A model generated the notes under the pieces. That model made no database searches. It saw only the letters and a list, made by a program, of their open reading frames with translations, and had not been told where the DNA came from. A program made the position numbers and the translations under genes. A stretch of 64,000 bases of DNA from an uncultured Alphaproteobacteria bacterium (GTDB lineage: Bacteria; Pseudomonadota; Alphaproteobacteria; RF32; CAG-239): positions 1-64,000 of the forward strand of contig CAJTJB010000006.1 of NCBI GenBank assembly GCA_910576955.1. Reading direction: 5' to 3'. Below, one piece after another: positions 17,970 to 26,523 of the stretch; position 1 is the first letter of the stretch, and each line of letters begins with the position of its first letter.

Positions 17970-18993
17970 ACTCAAGTGCCGGTAATCCCTGATAATATCT
18001 ATACCACAACCGTTGCAACATACGGAAGAAGTCTGTGCTCGGCGCAACCGCCCCTAACGGCTTTTTGGAAGACGCAAAATGCAAAATAGTTACCGGTGCA
18101 AAAACATCTTCATAATTTTGCCAATTGCGACCGTAAAACTGCCCCATTGTTTGCAAATCATTGTGCTCAAAAAAGAAGTTCATCGCGTTGGCCTCAAACG
18201 GCAGTAACACCACGTCATTGCCGACAACCACATTGAGCGCGTCTTGGTCCATATAGGTACGGAAATTATTATTTGTGTAGTCCTCAAGCTTGCGCTCTAA
18301 CCCGTCCTCGCGGAATTTCTTTAAGTTCATTAACATCACGCCGGAGTTAAAATAAAATCCGCGCGCATCAAGGTTCAGCTCCACAACGTGCATATTTTCA
18401 AAAAACCACGACGGGTCTTTAACCACCGCCAGATACTTGCCGTCAATATTCGTATTGTAAATTTTGTTCAAATCATGCAGCACCAGCACATCGGAGTCGA
18501 TATAAAGCACTTTGTCCAGCTGTGGCAGCGCTTTCGGAATATAATACTTCAACAGCGAGGTTTTGGAAACGTGCGTATCGCGAATATAGAACAAATCCAC
18601 TTCTTCCTGCGGCAGCACCGAAACTGTCACATTTTCGCCGGCAAGCGCCTTGAGCGCCGCCTCGTCTGCCTCTGAAACGCCGAGTGTCATCACATGAAAG
18701 TTATATTGCGATGCCGGGCATTTCGTCTGCTTTGCCGAGTTAATCGCCACGCGTGTAAAATCCATATAGTTCGCATCGGTGATTAACACAATATCCGCCA
18801 CACCCGAAACTCCCTCGCAGTTTTGCGGAGCAAGCTTCAAATCAAAATCATAATTTTGCACAGCTGCGGCTTTTTCTTCTTCCTCTCTGGCAAGTTCGCG
18901 GTCAATCATTGAAGCCCAAACCAACAGCCCGATAACAATTGCCCCGAGCACATCGGCCACAATCACCCATTTCATCCCTTTGTCTTTCATCAT
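17968..18993 (-). CDS. GT8-family glycosyltransferase with N-terminal membrane anchor
   Basis: A 341-residue protein. One TM segment (about residues 9-28) is followed by a charged linker and a GT-A domain starting near 65 (ADIVLITDANYMDFTRVAI). The metal-binding DxD is D166-S-D168 in LYIDSDVLVLHDL. FNSGVMLMNLKKF and MDQDALNVV are typical of family GT8 (LPS glycosyltransferases, GspA). Most bacterial GT8 LPS enzymes are cytosolic and lack a TM anchor; the topology here would put the domain either side of the membrane. The acceptor is unknown. RBS AGGAG precedes tandem ATG codons. Confidence 0.85.
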   Translation of the reverse strand: MMKDKGMKWVIVADVLGAIVIGLLVWASMIDRELAREEEEKAAAVQNYDFDLKLAPQNCEGVSGVADIVLITDANYMDFTRVAINSAKQTKCPASQYNFHVMTLGVSEADEAALKALAGENVTVSVLPQEEVDLFYIRDTHVSKTSLLKYYIPKALPQLDKVLYIDSDVLVLHDLNKIYNTNIDGKYLAVVKDPSWFFENMHVVELNLDARGFYFNSGVMLMNLKKFREDGLERKLEDYTNNNFRTYMDQDALNVVVGNDVVLLPFEANAMNFFFEHNDLQTMGQFYGRNWQNYEDVFAPVTILHFASSKKPLGAVAPSTDFFRMLQRLWYRYYQGLPALE

Positions 18994-19089
18994 ACACTCC
19001 TAAAGCTCTATTTTAAATAAGCCTAGCACAAAGATGTAAACATCGGGTTAAAAAATCAGATATCACATTTATTCTGCCACAAAAAAACG

Positions 19090-19441
19090 CCCCATCCCCC
19101 AACAATAGAAACCGAAAAACGCCCCTTATTAGGAGCTTTTTTTTCAAACCACCAACTTCGTTCGTGGTCCTGTAAAAACTGTGAAATTTTGCGAGTGAGC
19201 CGCCTTGTTGCCCGTAGCAGAACACTCGCCCCCAACAATTTAAAACCGAAAAACGCCCCTTATAAGGAGCGTTTTTTTCAAACCACCACACTTCGTTCAT
19301 GGTCCTGTAAAAACTGCGAAATTTTGCGAGTGAGCCCCAAATGTCCTGCTAGAGAGGGGAGCGTACATAGAAGTACGTGACCCGACCGACGTCAGGCGTC
19401 CATTTGGGAGCTCAATCACAATAATTTCACGGTTTTTATTA
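19090..19441 (-). repeat. Tandemly duplicated terminator-like unit plus family A repeat at adhE stop
   Basis: The gap between GT8 start and adhE end holds no gene. Two copies of a ~140-bp unit begin at about 19093 and 19230 (CCCCAACAAT..AAACCGAAAAACGCCCCTTAT-AGGAGC-TTTTTTT-CAAACCACC). Each carries an AAAACGCTCC/GGAGCGTTTTTTT-type hairpin and the family A 5' flank TGGTCCTGTAAAAACTG. The first holds only the left part of A (19151-19225); the second continues into a complete family A copy (19293-19441) ending in the adhE TAA stop. Confidence 0.8.
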
Positions 19442-22072
19442 GAAAGCAGTGTCGGTATCACCAACCCACGCCAACTCATACATCTTGCGGATTTCTTCAA
19501 TCAGCGGATAGCGCGGGTTAGAACCAGTGCATTGGTCGTCAAATGCCAATGTCGGCAGCGTTTCCATCGCTTTTTTGAAGTCTTCTTCGGTGTATTCGTT
19601 GCGGATAGCAAACCATTCTTTGATTGACCCCGGAATGCCGATTTTGACTTTCAGCTCTTTAATAGCCTCAACCAATGCATTGACTTTGTCATCATCAGTC
19701 TTGCCCTTAAAGCCCATTGCTGCCGCAAATTCGGCATATGCTGCTTTTGCGTGCGGGAATTTATATTGCGGGAACGCGCATTGCTTGGTCGGCTTATCGG
19801 TCGCGTTATAGCGGATAACCTGACAAATCAGCAACGCATTTGCCACGCCGTGCGGAATGTTAAAGTGCGAACCGAGCTTGTGCGCCATCGAGTGGCAAAC
19901 GCCCAAGAATGCATTTGCAAACGCCATACCGGCAAGCGTTGCCGCGGTGTGTACTTTCTCACGCGCATAGCTGTCTGCTGTTGCATACGACTGCGGCAGA
20001 TAGTCAAACACCAGTTTTCCGGCTTCTAATGACAATCCGCGCGTATATTCGGTCGCCATCGAAGAAACATAAGATTCCAAAGCGTGTGTCAAAATATCAA
20101 TACCCGATGCCGAGCACAGCCCTTTCGGCATAGTCTGCACCAAATCGCTGTCAATAATTGCCATCGACGGCGTCAGCGCATAGTCGGCAATTGCATATTT
20201 CACGCCCTCGGCATCGTCGGTGATAATTGAGAACGGCGTCACTTCCGAACCCGTACCGGACGTTGTCGGAATAGCCACCATCATCGCCTTTTCGCCCAGC
20301 TGCGGAAATTCAAAAATACGTTTGCGGATATCCATAAAGCGCATTGCCAGATCTTCAAACTTCAGCTCCGGATGCTCATACATAATCCACATAATCTTGC
20401 CGGCGTCAATCGGTGAACCACCGCCCAATGCAATAATTACATCCGGCTCAAACGAACGCAAACCAGCGATGGCGTTATTAACGGTTGTCAAATCCGGATC
20501 AGGATGAACATCCGAGAAGATTTTATACTGCACGCCAATCTGGTCTAACACGTCGGTAACTCTGTGCGTAAAGCCCAAGTCAAACAACGGCTTGTCGGTC
20601 ACGATAAACGCTTTCTTTTTGCCTTTGAGTTCTTTCAAAGCCACGCCCAAAGAACCGGGTTTGAAATAGATTTTCGGAGGAACTCTGAACCACAACATAT
20701 TTTCCTCGCGTTTAGCCACACTTTTAATATTCATCAGATGTTTTACTCCCACATTTTCACTCACCGAGTTGCCGCCCCACGAGCCGCAGCCCAATGTCAA
20801 CGACGGTTCAAGCCTAAAGTTATAAATATCGCCGATAGCGCCCTGCGATGCCGGACAGTTAATCATCACGCGCCCCGTAATCATCAGGTGTCCGTAATAT
20901 TTAATGCGGTCATCGTTCATCGGGTTGGTGTAAAGCACGGATGTATGCCCTTTGCCGCCATGAGAAACCAAAGACTTCGCCAATTCGGCACCACTCTTGA
21001 AATCATCGGCTTTATACAGTGCCAACACCGGAGATAATTTCTCTGCTGAAAACGGCTCTTCCGCCCCAACTTTTGAACATTCGGCAATCAAAACTTTTGT
21101 TTCAACCGGCACGGAGATTTTTGCCATCTCGGCAATTTTGTGTGCAGGCTGCCCCACAATAGCGGCGTTCAAATGCCCGTCAATCATAATCACCTTGCCA
21201 AGCTTGTCTTTTTCTTTCGGCGAAAGAATATACGCGCCGCGTTTGATAAATTCTTCTTTAACCGCGTCATACACGTCTTTAACCGCGGTAACAGACTGCT
21301 CGGAAGCGCAAATCATACCGTTATCAAATGTCTTGGACATCAAAATCGAAGAAACCGCCATCTGAATATCTGCTGTTTCATCAATCAGCGCCGGTGTATT
21401 GCCCGCGCCCACGCCCAGAGCCGGTTTGCCCGAGCTGTATGCGGATTTCACCATCCCCGGTCCGCCGGTTGCAAGAATAATATCCACATCCGGATGCTGC
21501 ATCAAATATTGCGTGCGCAAAATCGACGGTTCGTCAATCCAACCGATAATATCTTCCGGCGCACCGGCTTTAACCGCCTCTTCCAAAATCAAACGTGCGG
21601 TTTCAACCGTACATTTTTTAGCGCGCGGGTGCGGCGAAAAGATAATGCCGTTACGGGTTTTTAATGCAATCAAAGATTTGAAAATCGCGGTCGAGGTCGG
21701 ATTCGTCGTCGGAATAACACCGGCAATCACGCCCAGCGGTTCGGCAATTTTGATAAGCCCGTTGGCTTTGTCTTCTTCGAGCACGCCGCAAGTCTTCACA
21801 TTTTTAAATTTGTTATAGATATATTCCGAGGCAAAATGGTTTTTAATCACCTTGTCTTCCACCACGCCCATACCGGTTTCTTCCACTGCCATTTTGGCAA
21901 GCGGAATACGGAGAGAGCTTAATTTCAAAGCCACTCTGCGGAAAATATAATCAACCTGCTCTTCGGTATATTCCGCAAATTTTTTCTGTGCGGCAGCCAC
22001 CTTTTTAACGAGCGCGTCAATATATTGTTTCTCTTGTTCTTCGGTCACTTGAACCTCTTTTTCTTTTGCCAT
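19439..22072 (-). CDS. adhE: bifunctional acetaldehyde/alcohol dehydrogenase AdhE
   Basis: An 877-residue fusion enzyme reducing acetyl-CoA to acetaldehyde and then ethanol with two NADH. The N-terminal CoA-acylating aldehyde dehydrogenase domain (about 1-440) carries the catalytic cysteine in NGMICASEQS. The C-terminal iron alcohol dehydrogenase domain (about 450-870) carries GGGSPIDAGK and the iron-binding GVCHSMAHKLG and FNIPHGVANA segments. The start is the ATG at 22072, behind AAGGAGTG; the frame also opens four codons earlier at a GTG within that ribosome site. AdhE forms spirosome filaments in other bacteria. It indicates anaerobic ethanol fermentation, complementing ldh. Confidence 0.96.
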   Translation of the reverse strand: MAKEKEVQVTEEQEKQYIDALVKKVAAAQKKFAEYTEEQVDYIFRRVALKLSSLRIPLAKMAVEETGMGVVEDKVIKNHFASEYIYNKFKNVKTCGVLEEDKANGLIKIAEPLGVIAGVIPTTNPTSTAIFKSLIALKTRNGIIFSPHPRAKKCTVETARLILEEAVKAGAPEDIIGWIDEPSILRTQYLMQHPDVDIILATGGPGMVKSAYSSGKPALGVGAGNTPALIDETADIQMAVSSILMSKTFDNGMICASEQSVTAVKDVYDAVKEEFIKRGAYILSPKEKDKLGKVIMIDGHLNAAIVGQPAHKIAEMAKISVPVETKVLIAECSKVGAEEPFSAEKLSPVLALYKADDFKSGAELAKSLVSHGGKGHTSVLYTNPMNDDRIKYYGHLMITGRVMINCPASQGAIGDIYNFRLEPSLTLGCGSWGGNSVSENVGVKHLMNIKSVAKREENMLWFRVPPKIYFKPGSLGVALKELKGKKKAFIVTDKPLFDLGFTHRVTDVLDQIGVQYKIFSDVHPDPDLTTVNNAIAGLRSFEPDVIIALGGGSPIDAGKIMWIMYEHPELKFEDLAMRFMDIRKRIFEFPQLGEKAMMVAIPTTSGTGSEVTPFSIITDDAEGVKYAIADYALTPSMAIIDSDLVQTMPKGLCSASGIDILTHALESYVSSMATEYTRGLSLEAGKLVFDYLPQSYATADSYAREKVHTAATLAGMAFANAFLGVCHSMAHKLGSHFNIPHGVANALLICQVIRYNATDKPTKQCAFPQYKFPHAKAAYAEFAAAMGFKGKTDDDKVNALVEAIKELKVKIGIPGSIKEWFAIRNEYTEEDFKKAMETLPTLAFDDQCTGSNPRYPLIEEIRKMYELAWVGDTDTAF

Positions 22073-22179
22073 AGCTAATATCACTCCTTAAATTAACCAC
22101 TATTGCCAGCATATTAGCATTTAAAAAATTAACAAGACGTTTAAACCAACGCTCCCAACACAAAATATTTCGAATTATT

Positions 22180-22425
22180 ATGAGGCATTACGAGCGTAGC
22201 CGTAAGGTAGCAGCCGTGGCAATCTCAACCATCAAGAGCCTTTTTTCCTCCCCATCCCCTCTCGCAAGCCCCTCCCCCTTGAGGGGGGAGGAATCCCCTA
22301 TTGCAAGCACTCGCTCCAAGCCTCCCCTTCCCTGGCGGAAGGGGTAAGGGGGATGGGGACAATATAGAATCCCTACTCTCAAAAATGGGTACTGCAACTG
22401 GCTGCCTTGCAATGACGCATAAAAA
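22180..22425. repeat. Family B element interrupted by family C palindromes
   Basis: Gap between adhE and the secreted-protein operon. The flanks GGCATTACGAGCGTAGCCGTAAGG (about 22184) and TGCCTTGCAATGACGC (about 22402) are the two ends of a GTCATTGCGAG-type element. Between them lie C units (22248-22290 and 22320-22362, including an uninterrupted CCTTCCCTGGCGGAAGGGG). No ORF of interest is seen. Confidence 0.7.
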
Positions 22426-22457
22426 ACATCCGCGCCCTGCCCTCAACAAATTTTCAA

Positions 22458-23402
22458 TCACATATTAACATAACCGGAAACAGCAGAAATATATTGGTCA
22501 GCCAATTTACTTATCATCTCTGCACGATCTACAGCAATATAATCTTCAATTATTGTCCCGCAACTCCCTCTGCACGGGTCTAACGAAGTATACTGATTAT
22601 ACACCATTTTTTCATACGCATCCAAATACGCCTGAAAATCTTCTTTTATTTTATCGGCAACACGCGGCTGAAAAGTATCTATCAAATAAAACACAACATC
22701 TTTATAGCACTCATATTGAGCTTGATAAGCCTTATGCACCCCCGCTATTGAAGTATCATCCGACCCAACGCTATCACATTTTTTATACATCTCTTTCACA
22801 CGCTTTAAATTTGCCTTTTCCGCTACCTCATCTATCGAATCAAAATACGCTTCTTCTTTGTCAAAGTAATTTTCTCCCACACATCTGACCTTATCATCCC
22901 CCTCTTGCGTGCAATTCATCTTCCGCACCGAACTGCCTTTTTCCTCCCCGCGGGAATCTCGCACCACACAAATTTCATCTTCACATTGATTTAAATCCAA
23001 CGACAAATAATATTCACCGCATAGCTCTACCCTATATTCATTGTCTGATACTTTGCCAAATAAATACTCATCGCCCGAAATCCGCGAACAAGACATCGTT
23101 TCTTTATCTTCCGCTAACAAACAATCAAACCGCATTTCCTCTTCAACGCCAGTCGTCAGATTTTTAAAAATCCCCCAACAGCCGCCATTTCCGCAATTAT
23201 ATAAAAAAGGATGCTCCGCCGTTTCATCAAACGAAGAAATCTCAATTTGATATTCCCCGTTTTGCCCCCGAAAAACACCCTTTCCATCCTCATTTTCTCC
23301 CACTTTCTGCAATACCACCTCATCACAAGGCCAGTCCTGCGGCAGAGCCTGCACCGGTGCACCCAACATACAAAACAAAACCATAAGGCATAATTTTTTC
23401 AT
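22458..23402 (-). CDS. secreted protein of unknown function (third gene of secreted operon)
   Basis: A 314-residue protein with a clear signal peptide (MKKLCLMVLFCMLGAPVQA). The mature part has many cysteines (about 14) and an acidic composition. The C-terminal third (KCDSVGSDDTSIAGVHKAY...) is helical, with a faint resemblance to LprI-type lysozyme-inhibitor helices that I would not rely on. It starts 5 bp after the previous stop, with ribosome site GGGGATT overlapping it. The first six residues and the underlying codons are the same as in the two genes upstream. Base composition is more AT-rich than the neighbouring housekeeping genes. Function is not recognised. Confidence 0.75.
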   Translation of the reverse strand: MKKLCLMVLFCMLGAPVQALPQDWPCDEVVLQKVGENEDGKGVFRGQNGEYQIEISSFDETAEHPFLYNCGNGGCWGIFKNLTTGVEEEMRFDCLLAEDKETMSCSRISGDEYLFGKVSDNEYRVELCGEYYLSLDLNQCEDEICVVRDSRGEEKGSSVRKMNCTQEGDDKVRCVGENYFDKEEAYFDSIDEVAEKANLKRVKEMYKKCDSVGSDDTSIAGVHKAYQAQYECYKDVVFYLIDTFQPRVADKIKEDFQAYLDAYEKMVYNQYTSLDPCRGSCGTIIEDYIAVDRAEMISKLADQYISAVSGYVNM

Positions 23403-23407
23403 ACAGT

Positions 23408-24334
23408 TTAATCCCCACTGCCATTACTGCTAAAACAATCTTTCTTCTCAAAACATCTTTTCGCGCCTTGATACAAATCTTTTTTATCAAAATATTCTAT
23501 ATAAACATCAGAAAATTTTACCGGATTAAACATTATTCGGTAAATTTGTTTATCACTGTTGCAGAGATTAAACTCATTAAAAAACTTCTTATTATTTCGA
23601 ATATTGACATTGCCGTCTGCATCAAACTTTATAGTAACGTCACCGCATTTAACTAACGGATTGTCTTTCAGCCAATAATAATTATCCGGCAACACGCTCC
23701 CCTCTTTATACGAGCGCAAATCGACATACGCTTTCTCCAGTTCTTCATAACAATTGAATTCTATCACATTGAACTTTTGCATAACAACTTTATCTTCATC
23801 CACAAGTGATAGTTCATAGCTTGTTTCTTCGGGCATATCCAACTCTTTGTAATCATAACGGCACTCGCTTCGGTTTGCCCCCTCATAAGCACACCCATAC
23901 ACAAAAATCTTACCTTTTTTTATACCGACAGAATCATAAATTCCATCATATTCCTTACCAAACGGAAACAAAACTCCCAAATATTTCTTTTCGGCAAACA
24001 ATTGAACCGCCATTTTATAATCCCCGTAATATGAACGGACAAACACCGGCGTAAACTTCATTTTATATTCAATACTATCAATAACACAGGTTTCTTCATA
24101 TGATTGCGGCTTTTTTTGAGTCGTATGAACATTAAGCTCATATAATCCATAGTTTTTTGCTATGCGCCTCCAATCCCAATCATTACTTTCAACAAGAAAC
24201 TCTTTCACATCAGCCCGAAATTCTTTCATCTCCGGCAAACAGCTGGTTTTATACATAGATTTGGAATAAAGCATCGCATACGCATCTGCCATCCCCAACA
24301 TACAAAACAAAACCGCAAGGCATAATTTTTTCAT
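23408..24334 (-). CDS. secreted protein of unknown function (second gene of secreted operon)
   Basis: A 308-residue protein starting at the ATG at 24334, behind GGAGAAGAG, with signal peptide MKKLCLAVLFCMLGMADAYA. The frame opens six codons earlier, inside the previous gene. It resembles the upstream gene: both begin the mature part with a Cys-(L/V)-Pro-Glu segment (SCLPEMKEFRADVKEFL here, DCVPELNFFEVRLLRF there), then a KNYGLYE/EKYGIIHE stretch and an E-x-C-(V/A)-I segment. The gap to the upstream stop is 4 bp. Likely a paralogous periplasmic or exported protein; no known domain recognised. Confidence 0.75.
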   Translation of the reverse strand: MKKLCLAVLFCMLGMADAYAMLYSKSMYKTSCLPEMKEFRADVKEFLVESNDWDWRRIAKNYGLYELNVHTTQKKPQSYEETCVIDSIEYKMKFTPVFVRSYYGDYKMAVQLFAEKKYLGVLFPFGKEYDGIYDSVGIKKGKIFVYGCAYEGANRSECRYDYKELDMPEETSYELSLVDEDKVVMQKFNVIEFNCYEELEKAYVDLRSYKEGSVLPDNYYWLKDNPLVKCGDVTIKFDADGNVNIRNNKKFFNEFNLCNSDKQIYRIMFNPVKFSDVYIEYFDKKDLYQGAKRCFEKKDCFSSNGSGD

Positions 24335-24338
24335 ATTG

Positions 24339-25037
24339 CTACTCTTCTCCATTCCGCTCTTTAAAATCTATCACTAACGGCAAAAACGCCTCATCAAAAC
24401 GATAAAGCGTTTCACCTGCCATATTTTTGTCTTCGTATTCGCCGTCCGCGTTCAACCTCTTCCCTGCTGCAACTTTCTGCTCCAACTCTTGACCTTTAGC
24501 TTTAATAACATTCTCATCAAGAACACCGCCATCTTTGGTTGAAAATCTAAAATACAATAGCGGAAGATTAAATGTAAATTCACCGGATACCAAAAACTCT
24601 TGTTGTTTCGCATTATAAATCAACCGCCAAATCGTCCAATCTGTCCACGCGGAAGAAAAAAACAGCTCCTTTGCCAAAACAACATTCCCTTTAGATATTG
24701 TCGTCCCCCGGTGGTCAATGTTAATCGTGTATTTATCTTCACCGATAGCACACTCTTTGCTCATATAGTTATCATCCGGCGTACGAGGATTATACCGTAC
24801 ATAACCATATTCGTGTATAATACCGTATTTCTCTTTCAAAAACTTATATTCCGAACTGCCGATAGAAGCAGATTTATCCAAAAAACTTTCCTTACCGGGG
24901 ATCTGTTCAAACCGTAACAACCGAACTTCAAAAAAATTCAACTCCGGCACACAGTCTACCTTCAAAACCGGCCAAACCAACGCAAATGAGTTTGTACTCA
25001 ACAAACAAAGCAAAAAAGCAAGGCATAATTTTTTCAT
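24339..25037 (-). CDS. secreted protein of unknown function (first gene of secreted operon)
   Basis: A 232-residue protein with signal peptide MKKLCLAFLLCLLSTNSFA. It is paralogous to the next gene in its N-terminal half and shares with it and the third gene the first six residues MKKLCL. The promoter is TTGATA-17-TAAAGT (25062-25090). The ATG and the GGAGTG ribosome site lie in the loop of a 12-bp inverted repeat (25020-25061). Ends ERNGEE, with its stop 4 bp before the next ATG. No family recognised; export to the periplasm or beyond is the only supported statement. Confidence 0.75.
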   Translation of the reverse strand: MKKLCLAFLLCLLSTNSFALVWPVLKVDCVPELNFFEVRLLRFEQIPGKESFLDKSASIGSSEYKFLKEKYGIIHEYGYVRYNPRTPDDNYMSKECAIGEDKYTINIDHRGTTISKGNVVLAKELFFSSAWTDWTIWRLIYNAKQQEFLVSGEFTFNLPLLYFRFSTKDGGVLDENVIKAKGQELEQKVAAGKRLNADGEYEDKNMAGETLYRFDEAFLPLVIDFKERNGEE

Positions 25038-25061
25038 ATCATCACTCCTAAATTATGCCTT
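25020..25061 (-). promoter_or_regulatory. inverted repeat around start codon and RBS of secreted operon
   Basis: AAGGCATAATTT (25020-25031) and AAATTATGCCTT (25050-25061) are perfect 12-bp complements. The 18-nt loop between them contains the ribosome site and the ATG of the first gene. If transcription starts at the expected point near 25055, only part of the upstream arm would be in the RNA, so this may instead be a DNA operator. Confidence 0.55.
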
Positions 25062-25090
25062 ACTTTAAGGTTATTATTTTGTTTTATCAA
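25062..25090 (-). promoter_or_regulatory. sigma70-type promoter of secreted operon
   Basis: On the minus strand, TTGATA (25085-25090), 17-bp spacer, TAAAGT (25062-25067). Confidence 0.65.
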
Positions 25091-25091
25091 G

Positions 25092-26408
25092 CTATTTTTT
25101 AGCATACTTCTTTAAGATATCAAAAACATATTTATTACGTTTTATATCATTTTTAGACTTCTCTATTCGATGACTTTCTAAAGCTGCTTGATCATAATCT
25201 CCGCGAGCCAAAGCTCTTAACATATCAGGATATTCCTTATCCAAATGTCCAACATTATAAGAGAGTTCTGTAAGAGCAATCAAAACATCCTCTGGTAATT
25301 TTGTATAAATAATTTTATTATCCGGATGACTTTTATTATACCTTATAAAACTGGTTTTAACCCGATTTAAAGCCTCATCGACTTGACGTTTATACTCTTT
25401 TTCAATAAACTCTGGCGGAAGACGTAACCTTGTCTTATCCTGATAAAATGTATGCTTGTAATTAAATGGTCCTTTGTCCTCTTTATCAGGATTTTTCCGA
25501 CGCTCCTCCTCATATTGTTTCACTAATTGAGCTCGCAATTTTGTTAAATCTTCATAAGCAGCAACCTTTTGCTCCTTTGTTGCATCAGTTAAAGTTCCGT
25601 CATCATTTACATACAACCACGGTTGCCGAAGAAAAATTGACCGTTCATCCATTAAATATCCAATTCCTGATGTCTCCAAACCTTTATTATCAAAATACGG
25701 ATAATCAATAACATTTTCCGCATCAACCAAAACCTTTTTAAACTCCTCATCATCCTTCAATTTAGTTTTTAAAGGCGTAAAATTGTCAATCATTCCATAT
25801 TCTAAATTTTTATATTTCTTTGCATCATCATCAGACATTCGTTCCCGCTTAACTTGGTCTATATAATTACTAACATTCAAATATGTACTATAATCCGCCA
25901 TAGTCATATTTGCTCTGTTCAAATCTTCCCCATATTTATCCATCAGCAAATTAACTTGTTCTTTTTTGGCATCCATATCTTTCGGAATATAATTTTCACG
26001 CTCTTTTTTATATAAAGATAACGCATTCTCTGCTGCTTTCTTTTTTGCCGCCAATTCCTTATCCTCCGTCACTTTTTTAACCTGCTCGGATATCGGCACA
26101 TCCTCTGTTGCAACTTCTTCCTCCTCTTCTTCCTCTTCAACATCTGTCGGAGCGTATGGATTATATTCATCTCTATCATCATTTTGAACGTTTTGTTCTT
26201 TCCGCTTCAGCCGGCGCTCCGCCAACACCTCATCTACAAAAGCCGATGCCATCACATATTCCATATACTCAACATTATCCGTTCCATTCTCAATTGCCCG
26301 CTTGCTCTCGCCATATTTGTCAAAAAGCTCATTAAGCTTGTTCTTCGCCCGTACCTTGCTCGGATTATTCGAAAACATTTCCTCAAAATCATCTTTTAAA
26401 CTGTACAT
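25092..26408 (-). CDS. acidic protein with T4-lysozyme-like (GH24) C-terminal domain
   Basis: A 438-residue protein without signal peptide or TM segment. It starts at the ATG at 26408, behind GGAGTGATTTT. Residues ~25-64 and ~151-190 are a duplicated helical module (LNELFDKYGESKRA...YMEYVMASAFVDEVLAERR and VNLLMDKYGEDLNRA...YSTYLNVSNYIDQVKRER). Between them is a poly-Glu stretch at about 91-98. The C-terminal ~200 residues resemble phage lysozymes: DAENVIDYPYFDNKGLE-SGIGY recalls the E...D...T-GIGH active site, and LPEDVLIALTELSYNVG...LRALARGDYDQAALESHRI recalls the fold's C-terminal helices. Lytic activity is inferred only. Neighbours give no phage context. Confidence 0.65.
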   Translation of the reverse strand: MYSLKDDFEEMFSNNPSKVRAKNKLNELFDKYGESKRAIENGTDNVEYMEYVMASAFVDEVLAERRLKRKEQNVQNDDRDEYNPYAPTDVEEEEEEEEVATEDVPISEQVKKVTEDKELAAKKKAAENALSLYKKERENYIPKDMDAKKEQVNLLMDKYGEDLNRANMTMADYSTYLNVSNYIDQVKRERMSDDDAKKYKNLEYGMIDNFTPLKTKLKDDEEFKKVLVDAENVIDYPYFDNKGLETSGIGYLMDERSIFLRQPWLYVNDDGTLTDATKEQKVAAYEDLTKLRAQLVKQYEEERRKNPDKEDKGPFNYKHTFYQDKTRLRLPPEFIEKEYKRQVDEALNRVKTSFIRYNKSHPDNKIIYTKLPEDVLIALTELSYNVGHLDKEYPDMLRALARGDYDQAALESHRIEKSKNDIKRNKYVFDILKKYAKK

Positions 26409-26419
26409 TAAAATCACTC

Positions 26420-26517
26420 CATAAAATAAAAAGACCCGAAACAACCAAGTCCCGAGTCCGCCGTTAATAAAAAAAGAACTTCAAAACTTTAAACAGTAAG
26501 AAGTCCCTTAATTTTAT
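26420..26517 (-). promoter_or_regulatory. leader with two terminator-like hairpins upstream of the lysozyme-like gene
   Basis: Between the promoter (26524-26552) and the ATG, the minus-strand leader has two hairpins, each followed by a T run. The first is GACTTC (26505-26500) with GAAGTTC (26482-26476), then TTTTTTT. The second is GACTCGG (26458-26452) with TTCGGGTC (26440-26433), then TTTTTATTTT. The second ends about 15 nt before the ribosome site, leaving no room for another promoter, so the gene would depend on read-through or regulated antitermination. Confidence 0.55.
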
Positions 26518-26523
26518 GTATGA

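Noticed and set aside
18130..18700. Plus-strand ORF inside the GT8 gene
   Set aside because: Shadow frame of a gene with clear DxD and GT8 motifs.
25092..26408. Prophage remnant around the lysozyme-like gene
   Set aside because: No integrase, capsid, tail, holin or attachment-site duplication was seen nearby.
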